From NCBI GenBank assembly GCA_027035735.1, contig JALVUH010000003.1, positions 1-14,180 on the forward strand: 14,180 nucleotides of DNA. The letters run 5' to 3'. Origin of the DNA: Nautiliaceae bacterium (GTDB lineage: Bacteria > Campylobacterota > Campylobacteria > Campylobacterales > Nautiliaceae). Below, piece after piece: positions 1 through 6,365 of the stretch. How positions within the stretch are numbered: the first letter of the stretch is position 1; each line of letters opens with the position of its first letter. The notes under the pieces were generated by a model, which had not been told where the DNA came from, ran no database searches, and saw only the letters and a list, made by a program, of their open reading frames with translations. Made by a program: the position numbers and the translations under genes.

Positions 1-365
1 AAAGTAAAAAAACTATAAATGAAGTTATAAAAAATTTAAAATTTATTTCAAAAAAGATAAATTCTCCTTTTGTTTATAATTTTTTAGGTTATTTATTAAT
101 TGACAAAAATATTAATCCAAAAGAAGGGATAAAATATATTCAAAAAGCCCTAAAATTAGAACCTGATAATATTGAATATATTGATTCTTTGGCATGGGGA
201 TATTATAAATTAAAACAATGTAAAATTGCATGGAAAATAATAAAAAATATACATACAGATGATGAAACAATTTTATATCATAAAAAATTAATAAAAAGGT
301 GTTTGAATGATACTTCAAAAAATAATAAATCAAACAAAAAAAGATTTAGAAAAAAGGAAAAATAA
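1..365 (+). CDS. TPR-repeat protein, 3' end only (partial)
   Basis: This is the C-terminal part of a tetratricopeptide-repeat protein whose start lies before the window. The open frame has codons starting at position 3 and ends at the TAA at 363-365. It reads through TPR-type helices, including a helix ending in KALKLEPDN, then YIDSLAWGYYKL, a typical TPR A/B helix pattern. The visible 120 residues hold about two repeats, then a lysine- and asparagine-rich tail. The last 19 codons or so overlap the start of trpC by 59 bases in a different frame, which is unusually long. In Campylobacter jejuni a TPR lipoprotein gene precedes trpC (from memory), so this is probably the equivalent. Whether it is a lipoprotein cannot be seen, because the N-terminus is missing. 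Its function is unknown beyond a likely protein-binding scaffold role. Confidence 0.8.
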   Translation, partial: SKKTINEVIKNLKFISKKINSPFVYNFLGYLLIDKNINPKEGIKYIQKALKLEPDNIEYIDSLAWGYYKLKQCKIAWKIIKNIHTDDETILYHKKLIKRCLNDTSKNNKSNKKRFRKKEK

Positions 366-1083
366 AGAAGATTTTGAAAAATTTTTAAATGTTAAAAGAA
401 ATTTTAGAGATGTAAAAAAAGCTTTGAAATCTACAAATGATAACCCTTATAGGATAATTGCAGAAATCAAAAAAGCAAGTCCTAGTAAAGGTATAATAAG
501 AGAAGATTTTAATCCATTAGAGATTGCAAAAGTTTATAATGAAGTAGCGGATGCAATGAGTATTTTGACAGAACCTCACTTTTTTCAAGGTTCAATTAAA
601 TATTTAAAAGAGATAAATAAATTTAGTAAAGTTCCTCTTTTAAGAAAAGATTTTATTGTAGATGAGTTTCAAATTGCTGAGGCTTATGCATCAGGGGCAG
701 ATTTTATTTTATTAATTGCAAAAGCACTTGAGTTGAATCAATTACAAAATTTATATAATTTTGCTAAAAATTTAGGATTAGAAGTTTTGTTTGAAATTCA
801 TGATGAAGAAGATTTGCAAAAAGCTTTGGAAGTAGGAGCTGAAATTATAGGTTTTAATCATAGAGATTTAAAAACTTTTGAAATGCATATGGATTTAAGT
901 GAAAAATTAGTTGACAAATTACCAAAAAGTTGTATAATAGTGGCAGAGAGTGGAATTAAAGATTTTGATACAATTAAATCTCTTCATAAAAATGGAGTTG
1001 ACGCTTTTTTAATAGGAGAACATTTTATGAGACAAAAAGATATAAAAAAAGAAATTTTAAAATTGAAAGGTATTGAGTGTTAA
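307..1083 (+). CDS. trpC: Indole-3-glycerol phosphate synthase
   Basis: This cytoplasmic enzyme of tryptophan synthesis converts CdRP (1-(2-carboxyphenylamino)-1-deoxyribulose 5-phosphate) to indole-3-glycerol phosphate. The 258 residues form a single TIM barrel of normal length for a stand-alone TrpC, not fused to TrpF. Visible catalytic positions are E53 and K55 in AEIKKASPSKG, K114 in LLRKDF, E163 in LFEIH, N184 in GFNHRDL, and E214 in VAESGI. These match the Glu, Lys, Lys, Glu, Asn and Glu of characterised synthases. The phosphate loop near the C-terminus is GVDAFLIGEHF. The ATG at 307 has AAAAAGG about 7 bases upstream and lies inside the preceding TPR gene, so translational coupling is likely. 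No other trp gene is in the window, so the pathway genes are split here. The next gene starts inside the trpC stop region. Confidence 0.95.
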   Translation: MILQKIINQTKKDLEKRKNKEDFEKFLNVKRNFRDVKKALKSTNDNPYRIIAEIKKASPSKGIIREDFNPLEIAKVYNEVADAMSILTEPHFFQGSIKYLKEINKFSKVPLLRKDFIVDEFQIAEAYASGADFILLIAKALELNQLQNLYNFAKNLGLEVLFEIHDEEDLQKALEVGAEIIGFNHRDLKTFEMHMDLSEKLVDKLPKSCIIVAESGIKDFDTIKSLHKNGVDAFLIGEHFMRQKDIKKEILKLKGIEC

Positions 1084-1787
1084 AAATTTTTGGTATTGAT
1101 TTTATTTTTTCTTTTGTTTTCTCTTTTTTATTTTATTTATTATTAAATAAAGTTTGTTTTATTAATAATACTAAAGCTTATATTTTTTCAGGAATTATAT
1201 TTTTATTCATTTTTGTGGGATTTTTCTTTTTATCTTATTATATTTATAAGATTAAGAAAAAAATAGAAGAGTTAAATCAAAAAATTGATAAAATGAGTAA
1301 AATTGATGAAATTACAGGAATATATAATAGAGATTTTTTATTAGAAAATTTAAAAAAATATATAGAAGTGTCTAAAAGAAAAAATCTACCTCTTAGCATT
1401 ATGATTATAGAGATAGAAAATTTTAAAGAAATTAATGAGGAATTTGGATTTGAAAGAGCAAATGAAATATTAAAAAAAGTGTCAAATGTACTAAAAAATA
1501 ATGTAAGAGGTATGGATTTAGTAGGTAGATATAGTATTAATGAGTTTTTAATTGCTTCTTTTTCAACAAAAGATGAAATTTTAAAATTTGCAAATAGATT
1601 ACATCCTATTTTAAGAGAGATAAAGATAGATGGCATAAATTTAAGAATAAATATAGGAGTTATAGAAAGAAAAAATTTAAATTCTATTAATGAAATATTA
1701 AAACAAGCAGAAGAGGCTATCTTTTTGGCTCATAAAAAAGGGGGAAATAGAATAGACTTTTTGGAACATTTTTTGCTTCTTGATTAA
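1077..1787 (+). CDS. Membrane protein with degenerate GGDEF domain
   Basis: This 236-residue protein has two N-terminal hydrophobic segments (about residues 8-25 and 34-57), a short charged helix, and a C-terminal GGDEF-type domain (about 75-236). The domain opens with DEITGIYNRDFL, matching the usual D-LTGLYNR motif. The signature loop reads GRYSINEFLIA at 150-160, where active cyclases have GG[DE]EF, and the first metal Asp is replaced in IEIENFKEIN. It is therefore probably not an active diguanylate cyclase. A GTP- or c-di-GMP-sensing or structural role is possible. The GTG start overlaps the trpC stop by 7 bases and has GAAAGG 6 bases upstream. The stop lies just before the flgH start, so the gene is embedded between trpC and flgH. 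The link to motility is suggested only by position. Confidence 0.8.
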   Translation: MLKIFGIDFIFSFVFSFLFYLLLNKVCFINNTKAYIFSGIIFLFIFVGFFFLSYYIYKIKKKIEELNQKIDKMSKIDEITGIYNRDFLLENLKKYIEVSKRKNLPLSIMIIEIENFKEINEEFGFERANEILKKVSNVLKNNVRGMDLVGRYSINEFLIASFSTKDEILKFANRLHPILREIKIDGINLRINIGVIERKNLNSINEILKQAEEAIFLAHKKGGNRIDFLEHFLLLD

Positions 1788-1800
1788 AAAAGGCTTTTCA

Positions 1801-2508
1801 TTGAAAAGAGTAATAATTCTAGCAAATATTGTTTTTTTTGTAGGTTGTGCAACTCATCCTATGAGTCCAACTCTTAAAATGACTCCTCCAAAATATGTAG
1901 AAGAGATGCCAAGTAAAACATCTAATAATATTATGAGCAATCCTGGTTCTTTATTTAAAAATTCTGATAATCTTTTTTCTGATACCAAAGCTAAAAAAGT
2001 TAACGATATAGTAACTGTTATTATTACTGAAAATATTTCTCAAATATCACAAGCAAGTAAAAAACTTAGTGAATCAAATCAGGATAATGGAGGATTGTTT
2101 GATGCAAGTGTAAGTGGAGGGGTTAATATAGGTGGAAAACAATATGCTCTTAAAAAAACAGGAGTTAGTTTGAATTTGCCTTCAATGAATTCTAATAGAG
2201 CTTTTACTGGTACAGGTACTCAAAATACTAAACAACAATTTCAAACTACAATTACAGCAAGAATAGTAAAAGTTTTACAAAATGGAGATTATTACATTTA
2301 TGGAAGTAAAGAAATGTTATTAAATGGAGAAAAACAAATTGTTCAAATAAGTGGAGTTATAAGACCTGAGGATATAAGCCCTGATAATACAATAGATTCA
2401 AAATATATTTCTGATGCAAAAATTAAATATGTAACACAAGGAGATATAAAAGATTATACAGAACCAAATTGGTTTGTAAAATTTTGGAATAAAATTGTAC
2501 CTTGGTAA
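1801..2508 (+). CDS. flgH: Flagellar L-ring lipoprotein FlgH
   Basis: FlgH forms the outer-membrane L-ring bushing around the flagellar rod. The body shows the family's conserved stretches: LFSDTKAKKVNDIVTVIITE near the N-terminal third, FTGTGTQNTKQQFQTTITA, and VKVLQNGDYYIYGSKEM followed by GVIRPEDISPDNTI. The best start is the TTG at 1801. It has AAAAAAGG ending 7 bases upstream and gives a short lipoprotein signal (MKR, a hydrophobic run, then FFVGC, with the lipidated Cys at residue 16). An upstream in-frame TTG at 1780 would add seven residues before the basic start of the signal and has no clear ribosome site. At 235 residues the length is usual. The start follows the GGDEF gene stop by 13 bases. 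No other flagellar gene is in view, in keeping with the scattered flagellar genes of Campylobacterota. The stop directly abuts the converging hemW stop. Confidence 0.95.
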   Translation: MKRVIILANIVFFVGCATHPMSPTLKMTPPKYVEEMPSKTSNNIMSNPGSLFKNSDNLFSDTKAKKVNDIVTVIITENISQISQASKKLSESNQDNGGLFDASVSGGVNIGGKQYALKKTGVSLNLPSMNSNRAFTGTGTQNTKQQFQTTITARIVKVLQNGDYYIYGSKEMLLNGEKQIVQISGVIRPEDISPDNTIDSKYISDAKIKYVTQGDIKDYTEPNWFVKFWNKIVPW

Positions 2509-3555
2509 TCATTCTAAAATATACGCACTTAGGGCATCTGCTATTAGAAAATCATAAGAATAAATTTTTTCTTTTTTTCTTATAAGTTTTTTGTCTTTTA
2601 TTAAAATATCTACTCTTTTTTTCTCTTCATTATTTAAAATATTTTCATCAAATCCTATTATACTTCTAAGTCCAAGAAAAACTTTTTCTTTTTTTAAATC
2701 ATTATTATTTAAGTATTCATATTCGTATTTTATAGGATTTTTGATGTATTCATATACATTATTTTGAGTATAATATCTGAAATTTTTAATAAACCCTACA
2801 GCTCCTGCTCCTATTCCAAGATATTCTTTATGTTTCCAATAACCCAAATTATGAATGCAAGGTTTGCCAAAATTTGAAATTTCATATTGATTAAATCTTT
2901 TTTTAATTTCTTCAATAAACCAAATTTCAAGTTCTTCATCTTCTTTTCTTTTAGAATAATCTTTTTCCCATTTTGTATTTTCTTCAATCATAAGCGAATA
3001 TGCACTTATGTGATTGATTGGTAAAGAAAAGGCAATTTTTAAATCATTTTCTAAAAGATTTTTATTATCAAGAGCAGTTGCATAAATTAAGTCTAAATTG
3101 ATATTTTTAAAGTTTGCTTTTTTTGCATTTTCAATAGTTTTTATAGCTTGAGAAGAAGAATGATTTCTATTTAGAAATTTTAATTTTTTATCATTAAAAC
3201 TTTGAACACCAAAACTAATTCTATTAACTCCTAAATTTTTTATCTCTTTTAACCATTCATATGATGCATTTGGATTTGATTCTATAGTTATTTCTTTTAT
3301 ATTTTTTATATAAGGTTCAATTAATTTAAATAATTTTTCATAAAAAGAGATAGGCATAGTAGAAGGAGTGCCACCTCCTATAAAAATAGTTTCAAATTTT
3401 TTTATATTATATTTTTTAATATCATTTAAAAATTGTTTTTCTATTGCATAAAAATAATCTTTTTTTAAATGATTAAGATTTGTATATGAGTTAAATGCAC
3501 AATAATTACATTTGCTATCACAAAAAGGTATATGAATATATAGTAATTTTTCCAT
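2509..3555 (-). CDS. hemW: Radical SAM heme chaperone HemW (coproporphyrinogen oxidase-like)
   Basis: This is a radical SAM protein of the HemN/HemW family, 348 residues. The iron-sulfur motif is C12-x3-C16-x2-C19 in HIPFCDSKCNYCAF. The residue two after the last Cys is Phe, not the fourth Cys of true HemN, which favours HemW, the heme-binding chaperone, over coproporphyrinogen dehydrogenase. SAM-binding elements follow: FIGGGTPS (58-65), ESNP (92-95) and NRISFGVQSFND (111-122). The C-terminal HemW signature is HNLGYWKHKEYLGIGAGAVGF-like. The gene is convergent with flgH with no spacer and divergent from nudH over 56 bases. The ribosome site is weak (GAGAAAG, rather distant). Genome annotations often name such genes hemN. 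The family is certain; the HemW sub-assignment rests on the missing fourth Cys and the length. Confidence 0.9.
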   Translation of the reverse strand: MEKLLYIHIPFCDSKCNYCAFNSYTNLNHLKKDYFYAIEKQFLNDIKKYNIKKFETIFIGGGTPSTMPISFYEKLFKLIEPYIKNIKEITIESNPNASYEWLKEIKNLGVNRISFGVQSFNDKKLKFLNRNHSSSQAIKTIENAKKANFKNINLDLIYATALDNKNLLENDLKIAFSLPINHISAYSLMIEENTKWEKDYSKRKEDEELEIWFIEEIKKRFNQYEISNFGKPCIHNLGYWKHKEYLGIGAGAVGFIKNFRYYTQNNVYEYIKNPIKYEYEYLNNNDLKKEKVFLGLRSIIGFDENILNNEEKKRVDILIKDKKLIRKKEKIYSYDFLIADALSAYILE

Positions 3556-3583
3556 TTTAGGCTTTCTCTATAAATAAATTTCG

Positions 3584-3589
3584 TTATAA
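3584..3589 (-). promoter_or_regulatory. Possible -10 box for hemW
   Basis: On the minus strand TATAAC lies about 28 bases before the hemW ATG and is nearly the mirror of the nudH -10 box. No -35 match is needed for sigma-70 promoters in this phylum. It is a weak prediction from sequence alone. Confidence 0.35.
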
Positions 3590-3590
3590 T
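3585..3590 (+). promoter_or_regulatory. -10 box for the nudH-lysC-hobA-holB-folP run
   Basis: A perfect TATAAT lies 21 bases before the nudH start codon, in a 56-base spacer between divergent genes, with A/T-rich sequence upstream. Transcription would begin near 3597, giving a short leader that just holds the AAGGTG ribosome site at 3601-3606. No obvious second promoter is seen before 8147, so this may serve the entire run of six genes. Confidence 0.65.
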
Positions 3591-3611
3591 TTTACAAAAA
3601 AAGGTGAAATT

Positions 3612-4070
3612 TTGAAAAAATACAGACCTAATGTAGCGGCTATTATTCTTTCACCAAAATATCCTGAAAAAATAGAAGTTTTTGTGGCAAAAAGAACAGA
3701 TGTAGATGCTTGGCAATTTCCTCAAGGTGGAATTGATAAAGGAGAAAGCCCAAAAGAAGCACTTTTAAGAGAACTTAAAGAAGAGATTGGTACAGATGAG
3801 GTTGAGATAATAGCAGAAATGCCAGAGTGGTTAAGTTATGATTTTCCAAAAATGATTGCAAAAAAAATGTATCCATATGATGGACAAATTCAAAAGTATT
3901 TTTTAGTAAGACTTAAACCAGGTGCAAAAATTAATTTAAATACTGAAATTCCAGAATTTCAAGATTATAAATTTGTACCATTAGATAAAGTTTTTGATTA
4001 TGTGAAATCATTTAAAAGACCTGTATATAAAAAAGTAATTGAATATTTTAGAAAAAATGGATATTTATAA
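3612..4070 (+). CDS. nudH: RNA pyrophosphohydrolase (Nudix hydrolase)
   Basis: NudH (RppH) removes pyrophosphate from the 5' triphosphate of mRNA and can also split dinucleoside polyphosphates. The 152-residue protein opens with YRPNVAAIIL and has WQFPQGGIDKGE leading into a complete Nudix box, G40-x5-E46-x7-RELKEEIG (53-60), with the metal-binding glutamates present. YDFPKM and the GQIQKYFLVRL strand are also typical of RppH rather than other Nudix groups. The start is the TTG at 3612, with AAGGTG five bases upstream and no ATG nearby. It heads the lysC run. The Helicobacter and Campylobacter equivalents sit in the same place before lysC and were once called invasion-associated. Confidence 0.93.
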   Translation: MKKYRPNVAAIILSPKYPEKIEVFVAKRTDVDAWQFPQGGIDKGESPKEALLRELKEEIGTDEVEIIAEMPEWLSYDFPKMIAKKMYPYDGQIQKYFLVRLKPGAKINLNTEIPEFQDYKFVPLDKVFDYVKSFKRPVYKKVIEYFRKNGYL

Positions 4071-4078
4071 GGAGAGAT

Positions 4079-5287
4079 ATGTTAGTTGTTCAAAAATTTG
4101 GTGGTACTAGTGTAGGAGATTTGGATAGGATTCAAAATGTAGCAAATATTGTTAAAAAATATAAAGAAAACGGAAATGATGTTGTAGTGGTAGTTTCAGC
4201 AATGGCTGGAGAGACTAATAAATTACTTGATTATGCAAATCATTTTTCTAAAACTCCTCCTCAAAGAGAAGTTGATTTATTGGTTAGTTCGGGAGAGAGA
4301 GTTACAAGTGCTCTTCTTTCAATCGCTCTTCAAGCTATGGGTATACCAGCAATAGCTTTAACTGGTCGTCAGGCAGGGATTAAAACAACGAGTGACCATA
4401 CAAAAGCTAGAATTATGGATATTGATCCAGAAAAAATGCAAAAACATATTAAAGAGGGTAAAGTTGTAATTGTTGCAGGTTTTCAAGGTATAAATGAAAA
4501 TGGAGATGTTACAACTTTAGGACGTGGTGGAAGTGATTTGACAGCTGTTGCAATTGCAGGAGCATTGAAAGCAGATAAATGTGAAATTTATACAGATGTA
4601 GATGGTATCTATACTACAGACCCAAGAATTGAACCAAAAGCAAAAAAGATAGATGTAATAAGTTATGATGAAATGCTAGAACTCGCAAGTCTTGGAGCAA
4701 AAGTTATGCAATCTAGATCAGTTGAACTTGCTAAAAAATTGAATGTTGATATTGAAGTAAAATCTTCTTTTAATCCAGAAGTAAAAGGGACATTAATTAC
4801 AAAGGAGACACCAGATATGGAAAAAGTTTTGGTTAGTGGAATAGCACTTGATAAAAATCAAGCAAGAGTTAGTATTTTTGGAGTAGAAGATAGACCAGGA
4901 ATTAGTGCTGAGATATTTAAAAAGTTAGCTGATAAAAATATAAATGTTGATATGATTGTTCAAAATGTAGGAAAAGATAATAAAGCTAATTTAACTTTTA
5001 CAGTACCTCAAACAGAACTTGAACTTACAAAAGAAGTTCTTAAAGAGTATGAGGATAAGTCTGAATCAATTGAATATGATGATTCAATTGCAAAAGTAAG
5101 TGTAGTAGGAGTTGGTATGAAATCGCATAGTGGTGTTGCAGCAAAAGCATTTGAAACATTGGCAAAAGAAAATATTAATATTTTAATGATTTCTACAAGT
5201 GAAATTAAAATTTCTATGGTAATTGATGAAAAATACGGGGAGCTTGCAGTAAGAGCCCTTCATAAAGCTTATGAATTGGATAAATAA
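4079..5287 (+). CDS. lysC: Aspartate kinase
   Basis: Aspartokinase phosphorylates L-aspartate, the first step to lysine, threonine, methionine and diaminopimelate. The 402 residues show the kinase start QKFGGTSVGD (5-14), SSGERV (70-75), GRGGSDLTA (148-156) and DGIYTTDPR (175-183). Two C-terminal ACT domains follow: about 251-325, starting at VSGIALDKNQARVSIFGV, and about 340-402, including VGVGMKSHSGVAAKAF. They are the likely site of feedback inhibition by lysine and/or threonine. The strong AAGGAGA at 4069-4075 overlaps the nudH stop. Inside the gene, AAAGGAG at 4801-4807 precedes an in-frame ATG at 4817 (M247), exactly at the boundary between kinase and ACT region. This suggests an alpha/beta enzyme as in Bacillus subtilis. 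The stop overlaps the hobA start by one base. Confidence 0.96.
   Translation: MLVVQKFGGTSVGDLDRIQNVANIVKKYKENGNDVVVVVSAMAGETNKLLDYANHFSKTPPQREVDLLVSSGERVTSALLSIALQAMGIPAIALTGRQAGIKTTSDHTKARIMDIDPEKMQKHIKEGKVVIVAGFQGINENGDVTTLGRGGSDLTAVAIAGALKADKCEIYTDVDGIYTTDPRIEPKAKKIDVISYDEMLELASLGAKVMQSRSVELAKKLNVDIEVKSSFNPEVKGTLITKETPDMEKVLVSGIALDKNQARVSIFGVEDRPGISAEIFKKLADKNINVDMIVQNVGKDNKANLTFTVPQTELELTKEVLKEYEDKSESIEYDDSIAKVSVVGVGMKSHSGVAAKAFETLAKENINILMISTSEIKISMVIDEKYGELAVRALHKAYELDK
4801..4819 (+). promoter_or_regulatory. Internal ribosome site and start for a LysC beta subunit
   Basis: AAAGGAGA is followed, 9 bases after GGAG, by an ATG in the lysC frame (codon 247). It would yield a 156-residue product made of the two ACT domains only, ending at 5287. 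The motif uses AAG GAG for Lys-Glu, whereas nearby Lys and Glu codons are nearly all AAA and GAA, so the Shine-Dalgarno seems kept for its own sake. Class alpha2beta2 aspartokinases (B. subtilis LysC, Corynebacterium) use an internal start at nearly the same codon. Confidence 0.6.
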
Positions 5288-5817
5288 TGGATTTAAATCG
5301 CTTTGTAATGGATTTAATCCGAAAAAAAAATTATAAGTGGCTAGAAGAGAGAAGATTAGATTTTGTGCCACTTTTATCTGTTTTTTTACAACAGGTTTTA
5401 GATGGTAAAAGTGTTTTAATTATAACTGATGAAAAAAGAAAGTGGTATGGAGAATACCTTATAAATAAGATTAATAATTTCAATGAATTTAAACCTCAAT
5501 TTTTTCCTTTTTATGTTTTAGAAAATATCGTGCCTCAAATTAATTTAGCAAAACATCCAGAAGATTTTGATATGATAGAGGATATGTTAAATGTGTCTTT
5601 TGAAGAGTATATTTTTTGGTATATAGGGCAAGAAACTCCGCTTCTTAAATTTTCAAGAAGAAAGCCAGAATCATTTTATTGGATTATGGACAATGATTTA
5701 TCAAAAAACTTTTATCTAAAGTCAACTGATACATTTTTGGATAATAAACTTTTACATTTAGCAGACTTAGTAAATGAAAGTTTAAATGCTGCAGTATTTG
5801 GAGAGGTTGAAATTTGA
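5287..5817 (+). CDS. hobA: DnaA initiator-associating factor HobA
   Basis: HobA tetramers bind domains I-II of DnaA and promote orisome assembly at oriC in Helicobacter pylori, a job done by the structural homologue DiaA in E. coli. The 176-residue protein is recognised by its position between lysC and the delta-prime gene and by the family pattern: an N-terminal WLEERR helix, a VLDGKSVLIITDEKRKWYGEYLINKINN segment resembling the SIS-like core, FFPFYVLE, then FEEYIFWYIGQ and ESFYWIMDND. The start ATG shares its A with the lysC TAA stop (TAATG), so translation is coupled. An A9 run at 5322-5330 spans codons 12-15. A phylum-specific replication factor inside an amino acid and folate run is conserved context in this group. 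The match is from memory, not alignment. Confidence 0.85.
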   Translation: MDLNRFVMDLIRKKNYKWLEERRLDFVPLLSVFLQQVLDGKSVLIITDEKRKWYGEYLINKINNFNEFKPQFFPFYVLENIVPQINLAKHPEDFDMIEDMLNVSFEEYIFWYIGQETPLLKFSRRKPESFYWIMDNDLSKNFYLKSTDTFLDNKLLHLADLVNESLNAAVFGEVEI

Positions 5818-6365
5818 GCAAAGCAGTAATTACAAATGATATTGATAAATTTCTTGAAAACATTAGCGGTGAAATTATAAGAAGAGATGAATTGAAAATA
5901 GAAGATGTAAGAGAAATTGAAAAATTAGCTTATATTGCAGAAAAAAATAAAAAACTTATAGTAATAGCTGCTGAAAAATTTAATGTTTTTGCTCAAAATG
6001 CTTTATTGAAACTTATAGAAGAACCTCCAAAAGGAGTTGAATTTTTAATAGTTACAAAATCAAAGTATTCACTATTAGATACAATACTCTCTCGTGTTCA
6101 ACTTGAAAAAAAATTTTTTGAAAATAAAGATGAATTTGAATTAAAATCTATTACTAATGAATATATTTTGGAACTTTTGACAACTGATATAGAAAAAGAA
6201 GATATTAAAAAACTTTTAAAAGCAATTATTAAACATAAAAATTTAAATGAAGAAAATTTAAAAATTATTAATGATGCCTTTGTTATGTTAGAACTTAATA
6301 TGGATAAAGAAGCAATAATTTCATTTATAATGCTTTCTTTAAAGGTAAAAAATGCAAATTTATAA
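5814..6365 (+). CDS. holB: DNA polymerase III delta prime subunit, short form
   Basis: This 183-residue protein matches the middle of clamp-loader delta prime. FNVFAQNALLKLIEEPPKG (56-74) is the conserved helix where DnaX-type proteins have NALLKTLEEPP, followed by FLIVTKSKYSLLDTILSRVQ with the SRC-like loop as SRV. No Walker A, no zinc Cys cluster and no C-terminal collar domain of the size found in E. coli (about 330 residues) are seen. That matches the short holB genes of Helicobacter and Campylobacter at the same locus. Its expected role is to open or load the beta clamp with DnaX and delta. The TTG start overlaps the hobA stop by 4 bases (TTGA) and has GAGAGG 7 bases upstream. The stop lies 14 bases inside folP. 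Whether such a small protein makes a standard clamp loader is open. Confidence 0.82.
   Translation: MSKAVITNDIDKFLENISGEIIRRDELKIEDVREIEKLAYIAEKNKKLIVIAAEKFNVFAQNALLKLIEEPPKGVEFLIVTKSKYSLLDTILSRVQLEKKFFENKDEFELKSITNEYILELLTTDIEKEDIKKLLKAIIKHKNLNEENLKIINDAFVMLELNMDKEAIISFIMLSLKVKNANL

Noticed and set aside
1277..1636. Antisense open frame of about 119 codons opposite the GGDEF gene
   Set aside because: It is a compositional shadow of the plus-strand gene, with no recognisable domain or start signals.
1735..1745. A6-G5 run near the 3' end of the GGDEF gene as a phase-variation tract
   Set aside because: The G run is only five bases and encodes the conserved KKGG of the domain, so it is explained by protein sequence.
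1780..1800. Upstream TTG at 1780 as the flgH start
   Set aside because: It would put seven extra residues before the signal peptide and lacks a ribosome site. The TTG at 1801 has AAAAAAGG at the right distance and a clean lipoprotein signal.
1794..1808. CTTTTC-ATT-GAAAAG hairpin around the flgH start
   Set aside because: It is too AT-rich and short to act as a terminator and has no T run. It is probably a chance inverted repeat, though it does place the start codon at the loop.
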